NCBI RefSeq assembly: GCF_015594545.1
Contig: NZ_JADIIO010000001.1
Location: 496,001-560,000 of the forward strand
DNA: 64,000 bases
Direction: 5' to 3'
From: Staphylococcus durrellii
Lineage (GTDB): Bacteria; Bacillota; Bacilli; Staphylococcales; Staphylococcaceae
This document shows, piece after piece, positions 53,981 through 62,631 of the stretch; positions within the stretch are counted from its first letter, which is position 1, and each line of letters begins with the position of its first letter. A model generated the notes under the pieces. That model was not told the origin of the DNA. It worked only from the letters and a program-made list of their open reading frames with translations, and searched no databases. The position numbers were made by a program, and so were the translations under genes.

Positions 53981-53994
53981 TGAAAGCGTTTCCT
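53981..53994. promoter_or_regulatory. cre site (CcpA) of polyol operon
   Basis: TGAAAGCGTTTCCT fits TGWAANCGNTWNCA except for the last base. It lies just after the expected transcription start, a classical repressing position. Confidence 0.75.
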
Positions 53995-54018
53995 AAATTT
54001 GAAAGGGAGTTGTATATT

Positions 54019-55101
54019 ATGACAAAGAAAAATTATCCTGACACTATGAATGCGGTAGTAGCATATGCGCCTGAAGATTATAGATATGAAACAGTCGAAA
54101 CACCAATAATTGAGAATGGCAAAGAGATTATCGTTAAAGTTGAAGCGTGTGGTATTTGTGCTGGTGACATCAAAGCATACGGTGGAGCGCCAAGTTTCTG
54201 GGGAGATGAAACACAACCGTCATACATTAAAGCGCCTATGATTCCCGGTCATGAATTTATCGCACGTATAGTAGATAAAGGTGATGAAGTAACAGACTAT
54301 GAAATTGGAGACAGAGTTATTTCTGAACAAATTGTACCTTGTTGGAATTGTAGATTCTGTAATCGCGGAGAATATTGGATGTGTGAAAAACATGATTTAT
54401 ACGGTTTCCAGAATAACGTTAACGGTGGCATGGCTGAATATATGAAATTTACGAAAGAAGCTATTAACTATAAAGTTCCTGAAGATTTACCCATTGAAAA
54501 AGCAGCATTAATTGAACCATATGCATGTAGTTTGCATGCTGTTCAACGTGCCAATATTAAATTAGGTGATTTTGTAGTTCTTTCTGGGGCAGGTACATTA
54601 GGCTTAGGAATGGTAGGTGCAGCTAAAAAAGCTGGTGCTGAAACTTTAGTCGTCTTAGACATGAAAGACGATCGTTTGGAATTAGCTAAAGAATTCGGTG
54701 CAGATATTGTAATGAACCCAGCTAAAGTTGATGTTGTTAAAGAGATTAAAGATATGACGGAAGGTTATGGATGTGACACATATATTGAAGCGACAGGTCA
54801 TCCTAAATCAGTAGAGCAAGGTTTAAGTGCGATTCGTAAATTAGGTAGATTTGTTGAATTCTCAGTATTTGGAGATCCAGTAACAGTCGATTGGAGTATT
54901 ATATCTGACCGTAAAGAATTAGATTTAATGGGCAGTCATTTAGGACCTTATTGTTATCCTCTTGTAATTAATGGTATTCAAAACGGTGATTTCCCTACAG
55001 AAGGTGTCGTAACACATAAATTACCTCTCGAAAAATTTGAAGAAGGATTCGAGTTAATGAAAAAAGGGGACAAGTCACTAAAAATAGTACTTGAACCATA
55101 A
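54019..55101 (+). CDS. Zinc-dependent medium-chain polyol dehydrogenase
   Basis: The 360-residue MDR enzyme has catalytic zinc ligands Cys44 (ACGICAGD), His78/Glu79 (PGHEF) and Glu166, a structural zinc site Cys108/111/114/122, and the NAD-binding GAGTLGLG at 190-197. GGGAG is 9 nt before the ATG at 54019; the frame continues upstream into the cre site and is not coding there. It heads an operon with DhaK, DhaL and RpiB, an arrangement seen for erythritol/L-threitol breakdown, where the enzyme oxidises the polyol to erythrulose. Substrate inferred. Confidence 0.87.
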   Translation: MTKKNYPDTMNAVVAYAPEDYRYETVETPIIENGKEIIVKVEACGICAGDIKAYGGAPSFWGDETQPSYIKAPMIPGHEFIARIVDKGDEVTDYEIGDRVISEQIVPCWNCRFCNRGEYWMCEKHDLYGFQNNVNGGMAEYMKFTKEAINYKVPEDLPIEKAALIEPYACSLHAVQRANIKLGDFVVLSGAGTLGLGMVGAAKKAGAETLVVLDMKDDRLELAKEFGADIVMNPAKVDVVKEIKDMTEGYGCDTYIEATGHPKSVEQGLSAIRKLGRFVEFSVFGDPVTVDWSIISDRKELDLMGSHLGPYCYPLVINGIQNGDFPTEGVVTHKLPLEKFEEGFELMKKGDKSLKIVLEP

Positions 55102-55144
55102 ACATCATAATAGAATATAGCTTCAATAAAGGAGAGAGCAATAA

Positions 55145-56143
55145 ATGAAGAAAATGATGAATAATCCAGACAGCGTAATTGATGAATTAATGACAGGTTA
55201 TCTAGCAGCCTATCCAGAATATATTAGACGTTCATCGCTACATCAACGAGCACTAATTGGTACTAAGAGACACGAAAAGAGAAAAGTAAGTGTGTTAATT
55301 GGTGGCGGTTCTGGTCATGAGCCTGGATTTTTAGGTTATGTTGGTAAAGGTATGGCTGATGGTGTTGCGGTAGGCAATATCTTTGCCTCACCTTCACCTA
55401 TTCCAATTCAAGCAGTTACAAGAGAAATAGATCAAGGTAGCGGCGTATTGTATATTTATGGTAATTATGCTGGTGACTTAATGAATTTTGAAATGGCTAG
55501 TGAAATGACTGAAGTAGAAGACGATATCCAAACAGAAGTTGTCATAGGCAATGATGACGTTGCATCTTCTAAAGACATTAGTGATAGACGTGGTATCGCA
55601 GGTGAATTATTAGTATTTAAAGCTGCGGGTGCAGCGGCAGACTTTGGTCATGATTTGTCAGAAGTAAAACGTATTGCACAATTAGCTAACGATAATACTC
55701 GTTCTATGGGTATTGGACTAAGTCCTTGTTATTTACCTCAAACTGGTAAACCAAGCTTCGATTTAGAAGACAATGAAATGGAAATTGGGCTTGGTCATCA
55801 CGGGGAACCAGGAATTGAAAAAACGACTATTCGCACGGCTAAAGAGACAGTTAACGTTATCATGAAAAACATTCTGAAGGAAGGACTATATGAAAGTGGT
55901 GACGAAGTAGCAGTATTAGTAAATGGCCTAGGTGCTACGTCACAAATGGAACTTTATATTATTAACAAAGAAGTAAATGAAATATTAGAAGATAAAAATA
56001 TTATTACTTACAAATCCTACGTAGGTAATTTTATTACATCAATGGAAATGGGTGGTTTCTCAGTAACATTGATGAAATTGGATGATACATTGAAATCCTG
56101 CTTAGCGCATCCTGTAGATTGTCCTAATTTTAAAGAAGTGTAG
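55145..56143 (+). CDS. dhaK: DhaK-type dihydroxyacetone/erythrulose kinase subunit
   Basis: The 332-residue protein is the substrate-binding half of a Dha-type kinase. GGGSGHEP (53-60), FASPSP and GLGHHGEPG are conserved; His219 would hold the ketose covalently as a hemiaminal. The partner DhaL follows 5-8 nt later. The phosphoryl donor protein DhaM of the PTS-linked system is not in the operon. With a polyol dehydrogenase before and RpiB after, L- or D-erythrulose is a better substrate guess than dihydroxyacetone. Confidence 0.88.
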   Translation: MKKMMNNPDSVIDELMTGYLAAYPEYIRRSSLHQRALIGTKRHEKRKVSVLIGGGSGHEPGFLGYVGKGMADGVAVGNIFASPSPIPIQAVTREIDQGSGVLYIYGNYAGDLMNFEMASEMTEVEDDIQTEVVIGNDDVASSKDISDRRGIAGELLVFKAAGAAADFGHDLSEVKRIAQLANDNTRSMGIGLSPCYLPQTGKPSFDLEDNEMEIGLGHHGEPGIEKTTIRTAKETVNVIMKNILKEGLYESGDEVAVLVNGLGATSQMELYIINKEVNEILEDKNIITYKSYVGNFITSMEMGGFSVTLMKLDDTLKSCLAHPVDCPNFKEV

Positions 56144-56151
56144 GTGGAATG

Positions 56152-56787
56152 ATGACATTAACTAGTAATGCTTATAAAGATTATATTTTAGCTTTAACGG
56201 AATTGTTCGCGACAAAAAAAGATTATTTATGTGAATTAGATAGAAAAATTGGTGACGGTGACCATGGTGTAACGATGAACATTGGTTACCAAGCAGTTAA
56301 AGAAACTGTAGAACAAGAACTGCAAGACCAAGATGATATTGCCAAAATTAGCGTTGCAGTTGGTAAAAGTTTCTTGGATGCGGTTGGTTCATCTGTAGGG
56401 CCATTGTATGCATCAGGTTATCTTAAAGCTGCAGTAGCTGTAAAAAACAAAACTGAACTAGATGATGATGATTTATTCGATTTTTGGATTTCATTTAGCA
56501 AAGGCATTAAAGACAGAGGTAAAGCAGAAATCGGTGACAAAACAATGATAGATACGTTAGAACCATTTTACAGTTCATTAGATGAACAGCGCTCGAAAGG
56601 TCTGTCTTTCTCTGAGGCATTTGATAATGCTTTAGAACATGCGAAAAAAGGAATGGAAAGTACAAAAGATATTGTTTCAAATAAAGGACGTTCTAAACGT
56701 TTAGGTTATCGTTCTCAAGGGCACGTTGACCCAGGAGCGATGTCAGCATATTTAATGTTAGAAACATTTAAGTCTTTTACTGAATAA
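56152..56787 (+). CDS. dhaL: DhaL-type kinase nucleotide-binding subunit
   Basis: The 211-residue protein carries the DhaL Mg-nucleotide site with Asp30, Asp35 and Asp37 (CELDRKIGDGDHGV), then GSSVGPLYASGYLKAA and the closing GRSKRLGYRSQGHVDPGAMS. In PTS-type systems it keeps ADP bound; in single-chain ATP-dependent kinases the same domain binds ATP. Two ATGs are adjacent (56149, 56152); the second is 4 nt after AGGTGG and is preferred. Confidence 0.9.
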   Translation: MTLTSNAYKDYILALTELFATKKDYLCELDRKIGDGDHGVTMNIGYQAVKETVEQELQDQDDIAKISVAVGKSFLDAVGSSVGPLYASGYLKAAVAVKNKTELDDDDLFDFWISFSKGIKDRGKAEIGDKTMIDTLEPFYSSLDEQRSKGLSFSEAFDNALEHAKKGMESTKDIVSNKGRSKRLGYRSQGHVDPGAMSAYLMLETFKSFTE

Positions 56788-56821
56788 TAAATAAGTAATA
56801 AATATAAGGAGGAAGTAGATA

Positions 56822-57268
56822 ATGAAAATTGCTATAGGTGCAGATCACAATGGATATGATTTAAAAGAAGCCGTAAAAAAACAAGTCGAAGATATGGGCC
56901 ATGAAGTTGAAGACTTTGGTTGTCACCATTGCGCAGAAACAGATTACCCTGATGTTGCTGCAGAAGTGGGTAAAAGTATTCAACAAGGAAATAATGAACG
57001 TGGCATATTAATTTGTGGCACTGGTATTGGCGTTGCAATTGCTGCAAATAAAGTTAAAGGTATTAGAGCAGCTATGGCACATGATGTATATTCTGCAGAA
57101 CGTGCACAATTAAGTAACAATGCACAGATTTTAACTATGGGTGCGCAAATTATCGGCGTAGAAGTAGCTAAGAAAAATGTAGAAGCTTATTTGAATGTGG
57201 CATGGGAAGGCGGATCTCAACGTAAAGTTGATAAAATCGTAGATATTGAATCTTCTGAAGCCGAATAG
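56822..57268 (+). CDS. rpiB: RpiB/LacAB-family sugar-phosphate isomerase
   Basis: The 148-residue isomerase has the RpiB active site: Asp8/His9 (GADHNG), Cys65 (CGTGIG) and His87 (MAHDVYSA). RpiB acts on ribose 5-phosphate, while close relatives DerI/LerI in tetritol pathways isomerise erythrulose 4-phosphate to erythrose 4-phosphate. As last gene of this operon it probably plays the latter part. AAGGAGG is 8 nt before the ATG. Confidence 0.9.
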   Translation: MKIAIGADHNGYDLKEAVKKQVEDMGHEVEDFGCHHCAETDYPDVAAEVGKSIQQGNNERGILICGTGIGVAIAANKVKGIRAAMAHDVYSAERAQLSNNAQILTMGAQIIGVEVAKKNVEAYLNVAWEGGSQRKVDKIVDIESSEAE

Positions 57269-57322
57269 TAACAACCAATGGTAATGAAAAAGTATCAGTA
57301 TGTACTAAAAATTAAACTGTTT

Positions 57323-57362
57323 AAAAAGAGACAAAACCAAATATGGATTTTGTCTCTTTTTT
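57323..57362 (+). terminator. Terminator of polyol operon
   Basis: AAAAAGAGACAAAACC pairs with GGATTTTGTCTCTTTTT around a 6-nt loop. Confidence 0.92.
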
Positions 57363-57496
57363 AATTATATCAAGCTTAAAATTGCAAAAAAATTTTTATG
57401 TCCAAAACATGACAAATTTTAAAAAGTATTGTCCATCAAAGTGTTCTTATATATTATTAAATTGTATGTAATCAACAAGGGAATGGGGGCTCAAAA

Positions 57497-58744
57497 GTGT
57501 CTTTATATAATAACTTTTATACGAAGTTATATGTGGTAATTTTTGTAGCACTATTGTGTGTAATAGTGTTTTCGACACAAAGCGCATCTGCTCATGCAAC
57601 ACTTGAAAAAGTTACGCCTCAAGAAAATAGCGTTGTTAAATCTCAGCCTAAACATATATCATTACAGTTTAATGAACCTGTGAATGCTAAATACTCTAGT
57701 ATTATAATTTATGATGATAGTGGTAATAAAATCGACAAAGTAAAACCCAACTCGTCGGGCCATAACCAAAATTTAGAGTTTGATATTAGTAAATTAAAAA
57801 AAGGGACTCATAAAGTAAAATGGCATGCCATGTCAGCAGACGGTCATGAGGTAGGAAGTCAGTTTGAATTTTCTATAGGGAAGAAAACAGCTAATAATGT
57901 AGATACAACACCACCGTTTTTTGAAACAGCATCGTTTTGGTTTGGCTTTTTACGATTTTTAGCTGAAGGATCCATCATAATTTTAATAGGTTTATTTTTA
58001 GTAAATAAAATGGCTAATCGCAAAGGATTAGCAGAATTTAATGTGATTCCTAAATATCGTTCGGCAATTTGGATGATTATCGGAGTAACTTTTATGACTT
58101 GTTTAGTTTACCTAATGTCACTGACTTCCGATGTAAGTAGTCAAATTCTTGCCTTAAATACTGAAGCATTACTTCAAGTACCATTACTGTTATCATTATT
58201 GGCCATAATTGTCTTGCTTATATTATTTAGTTTGAAAAACATGTTAGAGAGCTGGTACGTCACTATAGCACTTGTTATTTTGATCGTGTTAAGTATGTCA
58301 GGGCATGCTTTTGCACAACAAATACCATTATGGTCAATTATTATTCGTACAATTCATCTATTAGGTATGGCTATTTGGTTAGGTGCACTTGTTTATTTAT
58401 TCTGTGTAGCAACGAATAATAAAGGTGAACAAATGCTATACATTAAAAACTTTTTACTGAAAATTAATAGTTTAGCTGTGCTAATGATAGTTGTATCGGG
58501 TGTGTTAATGGTTATTGATGAATCAAGCATATTAAATATAGTTAATCATTTACAAACATGGTCGGTATTAGTCATTGTCAAAATCATAGGTGTCATATTA
58601 ATGATGTGCCTTGGAGGTTATCAAACGGCACGCGCTTTAAGCCAACAATATACAAATAAATCAGCATTATTGATAGAAATAATTATAGGTATAGTACTCA
58701 TTGTTGTAGGCGTTATTATGAGTCAAATTAATATACCGACTTAA
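57497..58744 (+). CDS. ycnJ: CopC-CopD fusion, YcnJ-like copper import protein
   Basis: The 415-residue protein has a signal peptide ending SASA, so the mature chain would begin with His33 (HATLEKVTP), the N-terminal copper ligand of CopC domains; a second ligand region is MSADGHEVG. The CopC domain (33-128) is followed by eight predicted helices of CopD. B. subtilis YcnJ has this structure and takes up copper. Start is GTG at 57497 behind GGGGG. The YcnI-like gene follows 11 nt later. Confidence 0.9.
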   Translation: MSLYNNFYTKLYVVIFVALLCVIVFSTQSASAHATLEKVTPQENSVVKSQPKHISLQFNEPVNAKYSSIIIYDDSGNKIDKVKPNSSGHNQNLEFDISKLKKGTHKVKWHAMSADGHEVGSQFEFSIGKKTANNVDTTPPFFETASFWFGFLRFLAEGSIIILIGLFLVNKMANRKGLAEFNVIPKYRSAIWMIIGVTFMTCLVYLMSLTSDVSSQILALNTEALLQVPLLLSLLAIIVLLILFSLKNMLESWYVTIALVILIVLSMSGHAFAQQIPLWSIIIRTIHLLGMAIWLGALVYLFCVATNNKGEQMLYIKNFLLKINSLAVLMIVVSGVLMVIDESSILNIVNHLQTWSVLVIVKIIGVILMMCLGGYQTARALSQQYTNKSALLIEIIIGIVLIVVGVIMSQINIPT

Positions 58745-58755
58745 AGGAGAATAAT

Positions 58756-59340
58756 ATGAAAAAAATTGTAGTTAGTCTCGTTGCTTTTATTGTTGTTTTA
58801 AGTATGTCTAAAGTTGCTGATGCACACGTGACATTAAATCCTAATTCAAGCAAACCTGGTTCATATGACAAATATGATGTAAGGGTTCCAGTTGAAAAAG
58901 AACAAAATACTACAAAGGTTGAACTAAAAGTACCAAAAGGTTTAAATGTAGTAGGAGTGGAACCTGTAAACGGATTTAATCATCAATTTACTAAAGACAA
59001 AAAAGGTAATATTACTAAAATAACATGGGAAGCAACTCATGGTGGTATAAAACCGAATGAATTTATAGATTTTCCTATTCAAGTAGCAAATCCTAATAAG
59101 GAAGGTAAATTTAAATGGGACGCCTACCAAACTTATAAAAACGGTGATGTTGTAAAATGGACAGGCAATGAAAAATCAGAAACACCTGCACCAGTCACAA
59201 CTGTAAGTAAATCTATAAGTAGTGATCAAAGTGATGAAAAAAATGACACTTCAAATAGCAATGTAGCTTTATGGATCGTTTCAATTGTCGCTATACTTTT
59301 ATCATTAATTGCTATTTTCAAAAAATCTCGTCAATCATAA
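58756..59340 (+). CDS. ycnI: YcnI-like copper-binding membrane-anchored protein (DUF1775)
   Basis: The 194-residue protein has a signal peptide ending VADA, so the mature form would begin with His24 (HVTLNP), the histidine-brace ligand of YcnI. The DUF1775 beta domain (24-145) is followed by a Ser/Asp-rich linker and one C-terminal helix (about 169-188). In B. subtilis YcnI binds Cu(II) outside the cell and works with YcnJ. AAAGGAG lies 8 nt before the ATG. Confidence 0.9.
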   Translation: MKKIVVSLVAFIVVLSMSKVADAHVTLNPNSSKPGSYDKYDVRVPVEKEQNTTKVELKVPKGLNVVGVEPVNGFNHQFTKDKKGNITKITWEATHGGIKPNEFIDFPIQVANPNKEGKFKWDAYQTYKNGDVVKWTGNEKSETPAPVTTVSKSISSDQSDEKNDTSNSNVALWIVSIVAILLSLIAIFKKSRQS

Positions 59341-59410
59341 CAAAAAGTGATATCTTAAGTTATGAATGAGATAAACCGTTTGGTGGTTAATCAAACTAGG
59401 AGGGGCAGCG

Positions 59411-59824
59411 ATGCGTAGAATTTTGTATGCATTTTTAATCTATACGATAGTCGGTTTAATAAGTGGGTTTTATTACAGAGAGTTAACAGTGGCACATCAT
59501 TTTACCGGTGATACACAATTAAAAGTGTTACATACTCATACGTTAATGTTAGGTATGTTTATGCATTTGATTTTATTACCATTCGAAAAAATATTTAAAT
59601 TATCTAGTTATTATATATTTAATTGGTTCTTTATCATCTATAATATTGGCGTGATACTTACGGTAGGCATGATGTTTACGAAAGGTACTTATCAAGTTAT
59701 TGGTAAAACCGTTCCGGATTCATTTGCCGGTTATGCTGGTATTGGACACACAGTATTAACAGCAGGATTTGTTTTATTATTCTTTTTATTAAGGAGCGCA
59801 ATAATAAAAGATCCAAGAGATTAA
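59411..59824 (+). CDS. DUF2871 four-helix membrane protein with histidine cluster
   Basis: The 137-residue protein has four helices (about 4-22, 38-56, 67-90, 106-127). Conserved-looking histidines are His29/30, His41, His43, His52 (LHTHTLMLGMFMH) and His113. The pattern fits DUF2871, a family of unknown function, and recalls metal- or haem-binding helices of oxidases. It follows ycnI after 70 nt with AGGAGG before the ATG and no terminator between, so it likely shares the copper operon. Copper or haem handling is an inference. Confidence 0.75.
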   Translation: MRRILYAFLIYTIVGLISGFYYRELTVAHHFTGDTQLKVLHTHTLMLGMFMHLILLPFEKIFKLSSYYIFNWFFIIYNIGVILTVGMMFTKGTYQVIGKTVPDSFAGYAGIGHTVLTAGFVLLFFLLRSAIIKDPRD

Positions 59825-59843
59825 CTATTATATGTTATAAGAG

Positions 59844-59872
59844 AAAGTCTGACATCTTGTCGGGCTTTTTAA
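59844..59872 (+). terminator. Terminator of copper cluster
   Basis: AAAGTCTGACA pairs with TGTCGGGCTTT (one wobble), 3-nt loop, T run. Confidence 0.8.
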
Positions 59873-59941
59873 TTTAGAAAGGACAATTAAGATGATAAAA
59901 TCATGAGTTTTCCATACGAATAGCATAAGGCAATGAAAATA

Positions 59942-59955
59942 TGTAAACGTTTATA
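59942..59955. promoter_or_regulatory. Candidate cre site next to iruO promoter
   Basis: TGTAAACGTTTATA fits the CcpA consensus apart from the conserved C near the 3' end. It directly abuts the -35 element. Weak candidate. Confidence 0.35.
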
Positions 59956-59984
59956 TTGATAATGATTATCATTTATAGGATAAT
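59956..59984 (+). promoter_or_regulatory. iruO promoter
   Basis: TTGATA (59956-59961), 17-bp spacer, GATAAT (59979-59984). Confidence 0.65.
59957..59971. promoter_or_regulatory. Fur box (perfect 7-1-7)
   Basis: TGATAAT-G-ATTATCA is an exact match to the 7-1-7 Fur consensus. It overlaps the -35 and spacer of the iruO promoter, so iron-loaded Fur would block transcription. Confidence 0.92.
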
Positions 59985-60006
59985 GAACTATAAATAGAGT
60001 TAGTAG

Positions 60007-61053
<1,047 letters not shown>

Positions 61054-61148
61054 TATAAAGCTAAATATTAAAATTGTAAGACAAATTAGTATGTGTGCCA
61101 TGGTATAGTCACAGAGGATTTGTCTTATTTTTTAGGAGTGATAATACA

Positions 61149-61550
61149 ATGATTAAGGTAAGACATGAAGCACCTTCAGTTGAAGACTATTGTAACTTAA
61201 GAAAAGTTGCTGGGATGAGTGAAAAAACACCGACTGCAGCTGCGAAAGGATTAGGCAATGCATGTTTTGATGTGGTAATTTATGATGATCATCGTGCAAT
61301 TGGTATGGGTAGAGTTATTGGTGATGGTGGCACAGCTTTTCAAGTGATAGATATAGCAGTTGATCCACGGTATCAAGGGTTAGGATATGGTAAAATGATT
61401 ATGATACATGTAAAGAAATACATAGATTCTGTTGCTGAAAGTTCTTGTTATGTTAGTTTAATTGCTGATTATCCTGCAGATAAGTTATATCAACAATTTG
61501 GGTTTCAACCTACTGAACCAAATTCAGGAGGGATGTATATTTTATACTAA
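61149..61550 (+). CDS. GNAT-family N-acetyltransferase
   Basis: The 133-residue protein has the GNAT core: IDIAVDPRYQGLGYGKMIM (acetyl-CoA loop QGLGYGK) and LYQQFGFQPTEP near the end. AGGAG is 10 nt before the ATG at 61149; the frame open from 61095 lacks a site. Similar small acetyltransferases (YwhA/aaNAT-like) are common in Bacilli. Substrate unknown. Confidence 0.85.
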   Translation: MIKVRHEAPSVEDYCNLRKVAGMSEKTPTAAAKGLGNACFDVVIYDDHRAIGMGRVIGDGGTAFQVIDIAVDPRYQGLGYGKMIMIHVKKYIDSVAESSCYVSLIADYPADKLYQQFGFQPTEPNSGGMYILY

Positions 61551-61556
61551 GGACTA

Positions 61557-61579
61557 AAAAAAGGTCATCGGGACCTTTT
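61557..61579 (+). terminator. Terminator after acetyltransferase gene
   Basis: AAAAGGTC and GACCTTTT arms with a 5-nt loop. Confidence 0.8.
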
Positions 61580-61804
61580 GATGAGCAAGACATTGGATGC
61601 ATAAAACAATCATTCGATGTTACTGCGCGTGATAAAATATTATAATACTATGTATTTTTATAACATAAGTAATTAACTGTGGCATTAAAAAAAGTAAAAA
61701 TAAAAAATTAATTTTCGACTAGGGAAAAGGACAACTAAAATTAGTAGAATATATGTGATAAAAAATTCTGCGTATTCATAATTGTTAGTAGAGGGATGAA
61801 TTAA

Positions 61805-62569
61805 ATGTTGTTGTTTGTAACAATGTTCTTAATAGGAATACTTATAGGTTTTACTGGAGCTGGAGGTGCAGGAACCATCATTGCCGTGTTAACTGCAGTG
61901 TTTGGGATCTCGGTACATACGGCACTAGGAACTTCATTAGCTTCGATGATTTTTACGTCTTTATCAGGTACGTTAAGTCATTTTAAAGCACATAATGTGG
62001 TATTAAAAATAGGTGCAATAACGGGAATCTTCGGTGCAATTGGCTCATTTATAGGTGCTCAAATTGCAGGTTTCATTGATGAAGATATACTCAAATACTG
62101 TACTGCGACCATGATGGTATTTTCGGCGTTTTTATTATGGCGTAGACTTTTTATGGTAAAGCGTCAGTCCGCAACTAAATCCGCAAGTAAACAGAATGAT
62201 GAAAGTACTAATCTAATAATAAAAGGTGCATTCGTAGGTGTTATAACGGGATTTTTATCAGGTTTTTTAGGTATCGGAGCCGCCCCATTTATACAAATTG
62301 GATTATTAACTATATTTGGTTTAACAGCCAAAAAAGCAGTTGGTACGACAATGTTAGTTATTTTGCCTATAGCTTTTGTAGGTGGTTTTGGATATTATAT
62401 ACTTGGTCACTTAGATATAGGATTATTTATTAAAGTCGTATGTGGTACGATTATTGGTTCATATTTAGGAGCAAAATTCACTGCATATGTGAACGAAGCA
62501 TTTTTGAAAGTAGTTATGATTATTTTGCCAATAGCATCTGCGGTACTGCTTATATTTGCTAAACAATAA
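61805..62569 (+). CDS. TSUP/TauE-SafE-family permease
   Basis: The 254-residue protein has about eight helices and two family repeats: GFTGAGGAGTIIAVLTAVFG (about 15-34) and GFLSGFLGIGAAPFIQIGLL in the second half. TSUP proteins carry sulfite, sulfoacetate or other sulfur-containing organic acids. GAGGGA precedes the ATG. No sulfur-metabolism gene adjoins. Confidence 0.87.
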   Translation: MLLFVTMFLIGILIGFTGAGGAGTIIAVLTAVFGISVHTALGTSLASMIFTSLSGTLSHFKAHNVVLKIGAITGIFGAIGSFIGAQIAGFIDEDILKYCTATMMVFSAFLLWRRLFMVKRQSATKSASKQNDESTNLIIKGAFVGVITGFLSGFLGIGAAPFIQIGLLTIFGLTAKKAVGTTMLVILPIAFVGGFGYYILGHLDIGLFIKVVCGTIIGSYLGAKFTAYVNEAFLKVVMIILPIASAVLLIFAKQ

Positions 62570-62581
62570 TTTATATAAGAC

Positions 62582-62629
62582 AAAAAAAAAGTACGTTACA
62601 AATTACGAACACTTGTAACGTACTTTTTT
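62582..62629. terminator. Bidirectional terminator
   Basis: AAAGTACGTTACAA pairs with TTGTAACGTACTTT across a 10-nt loop, with A and T runs; separates the TSUP and convergent sugar transporter genes. Confidence 0.93.
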
Positions 62630-62631
62630 AA

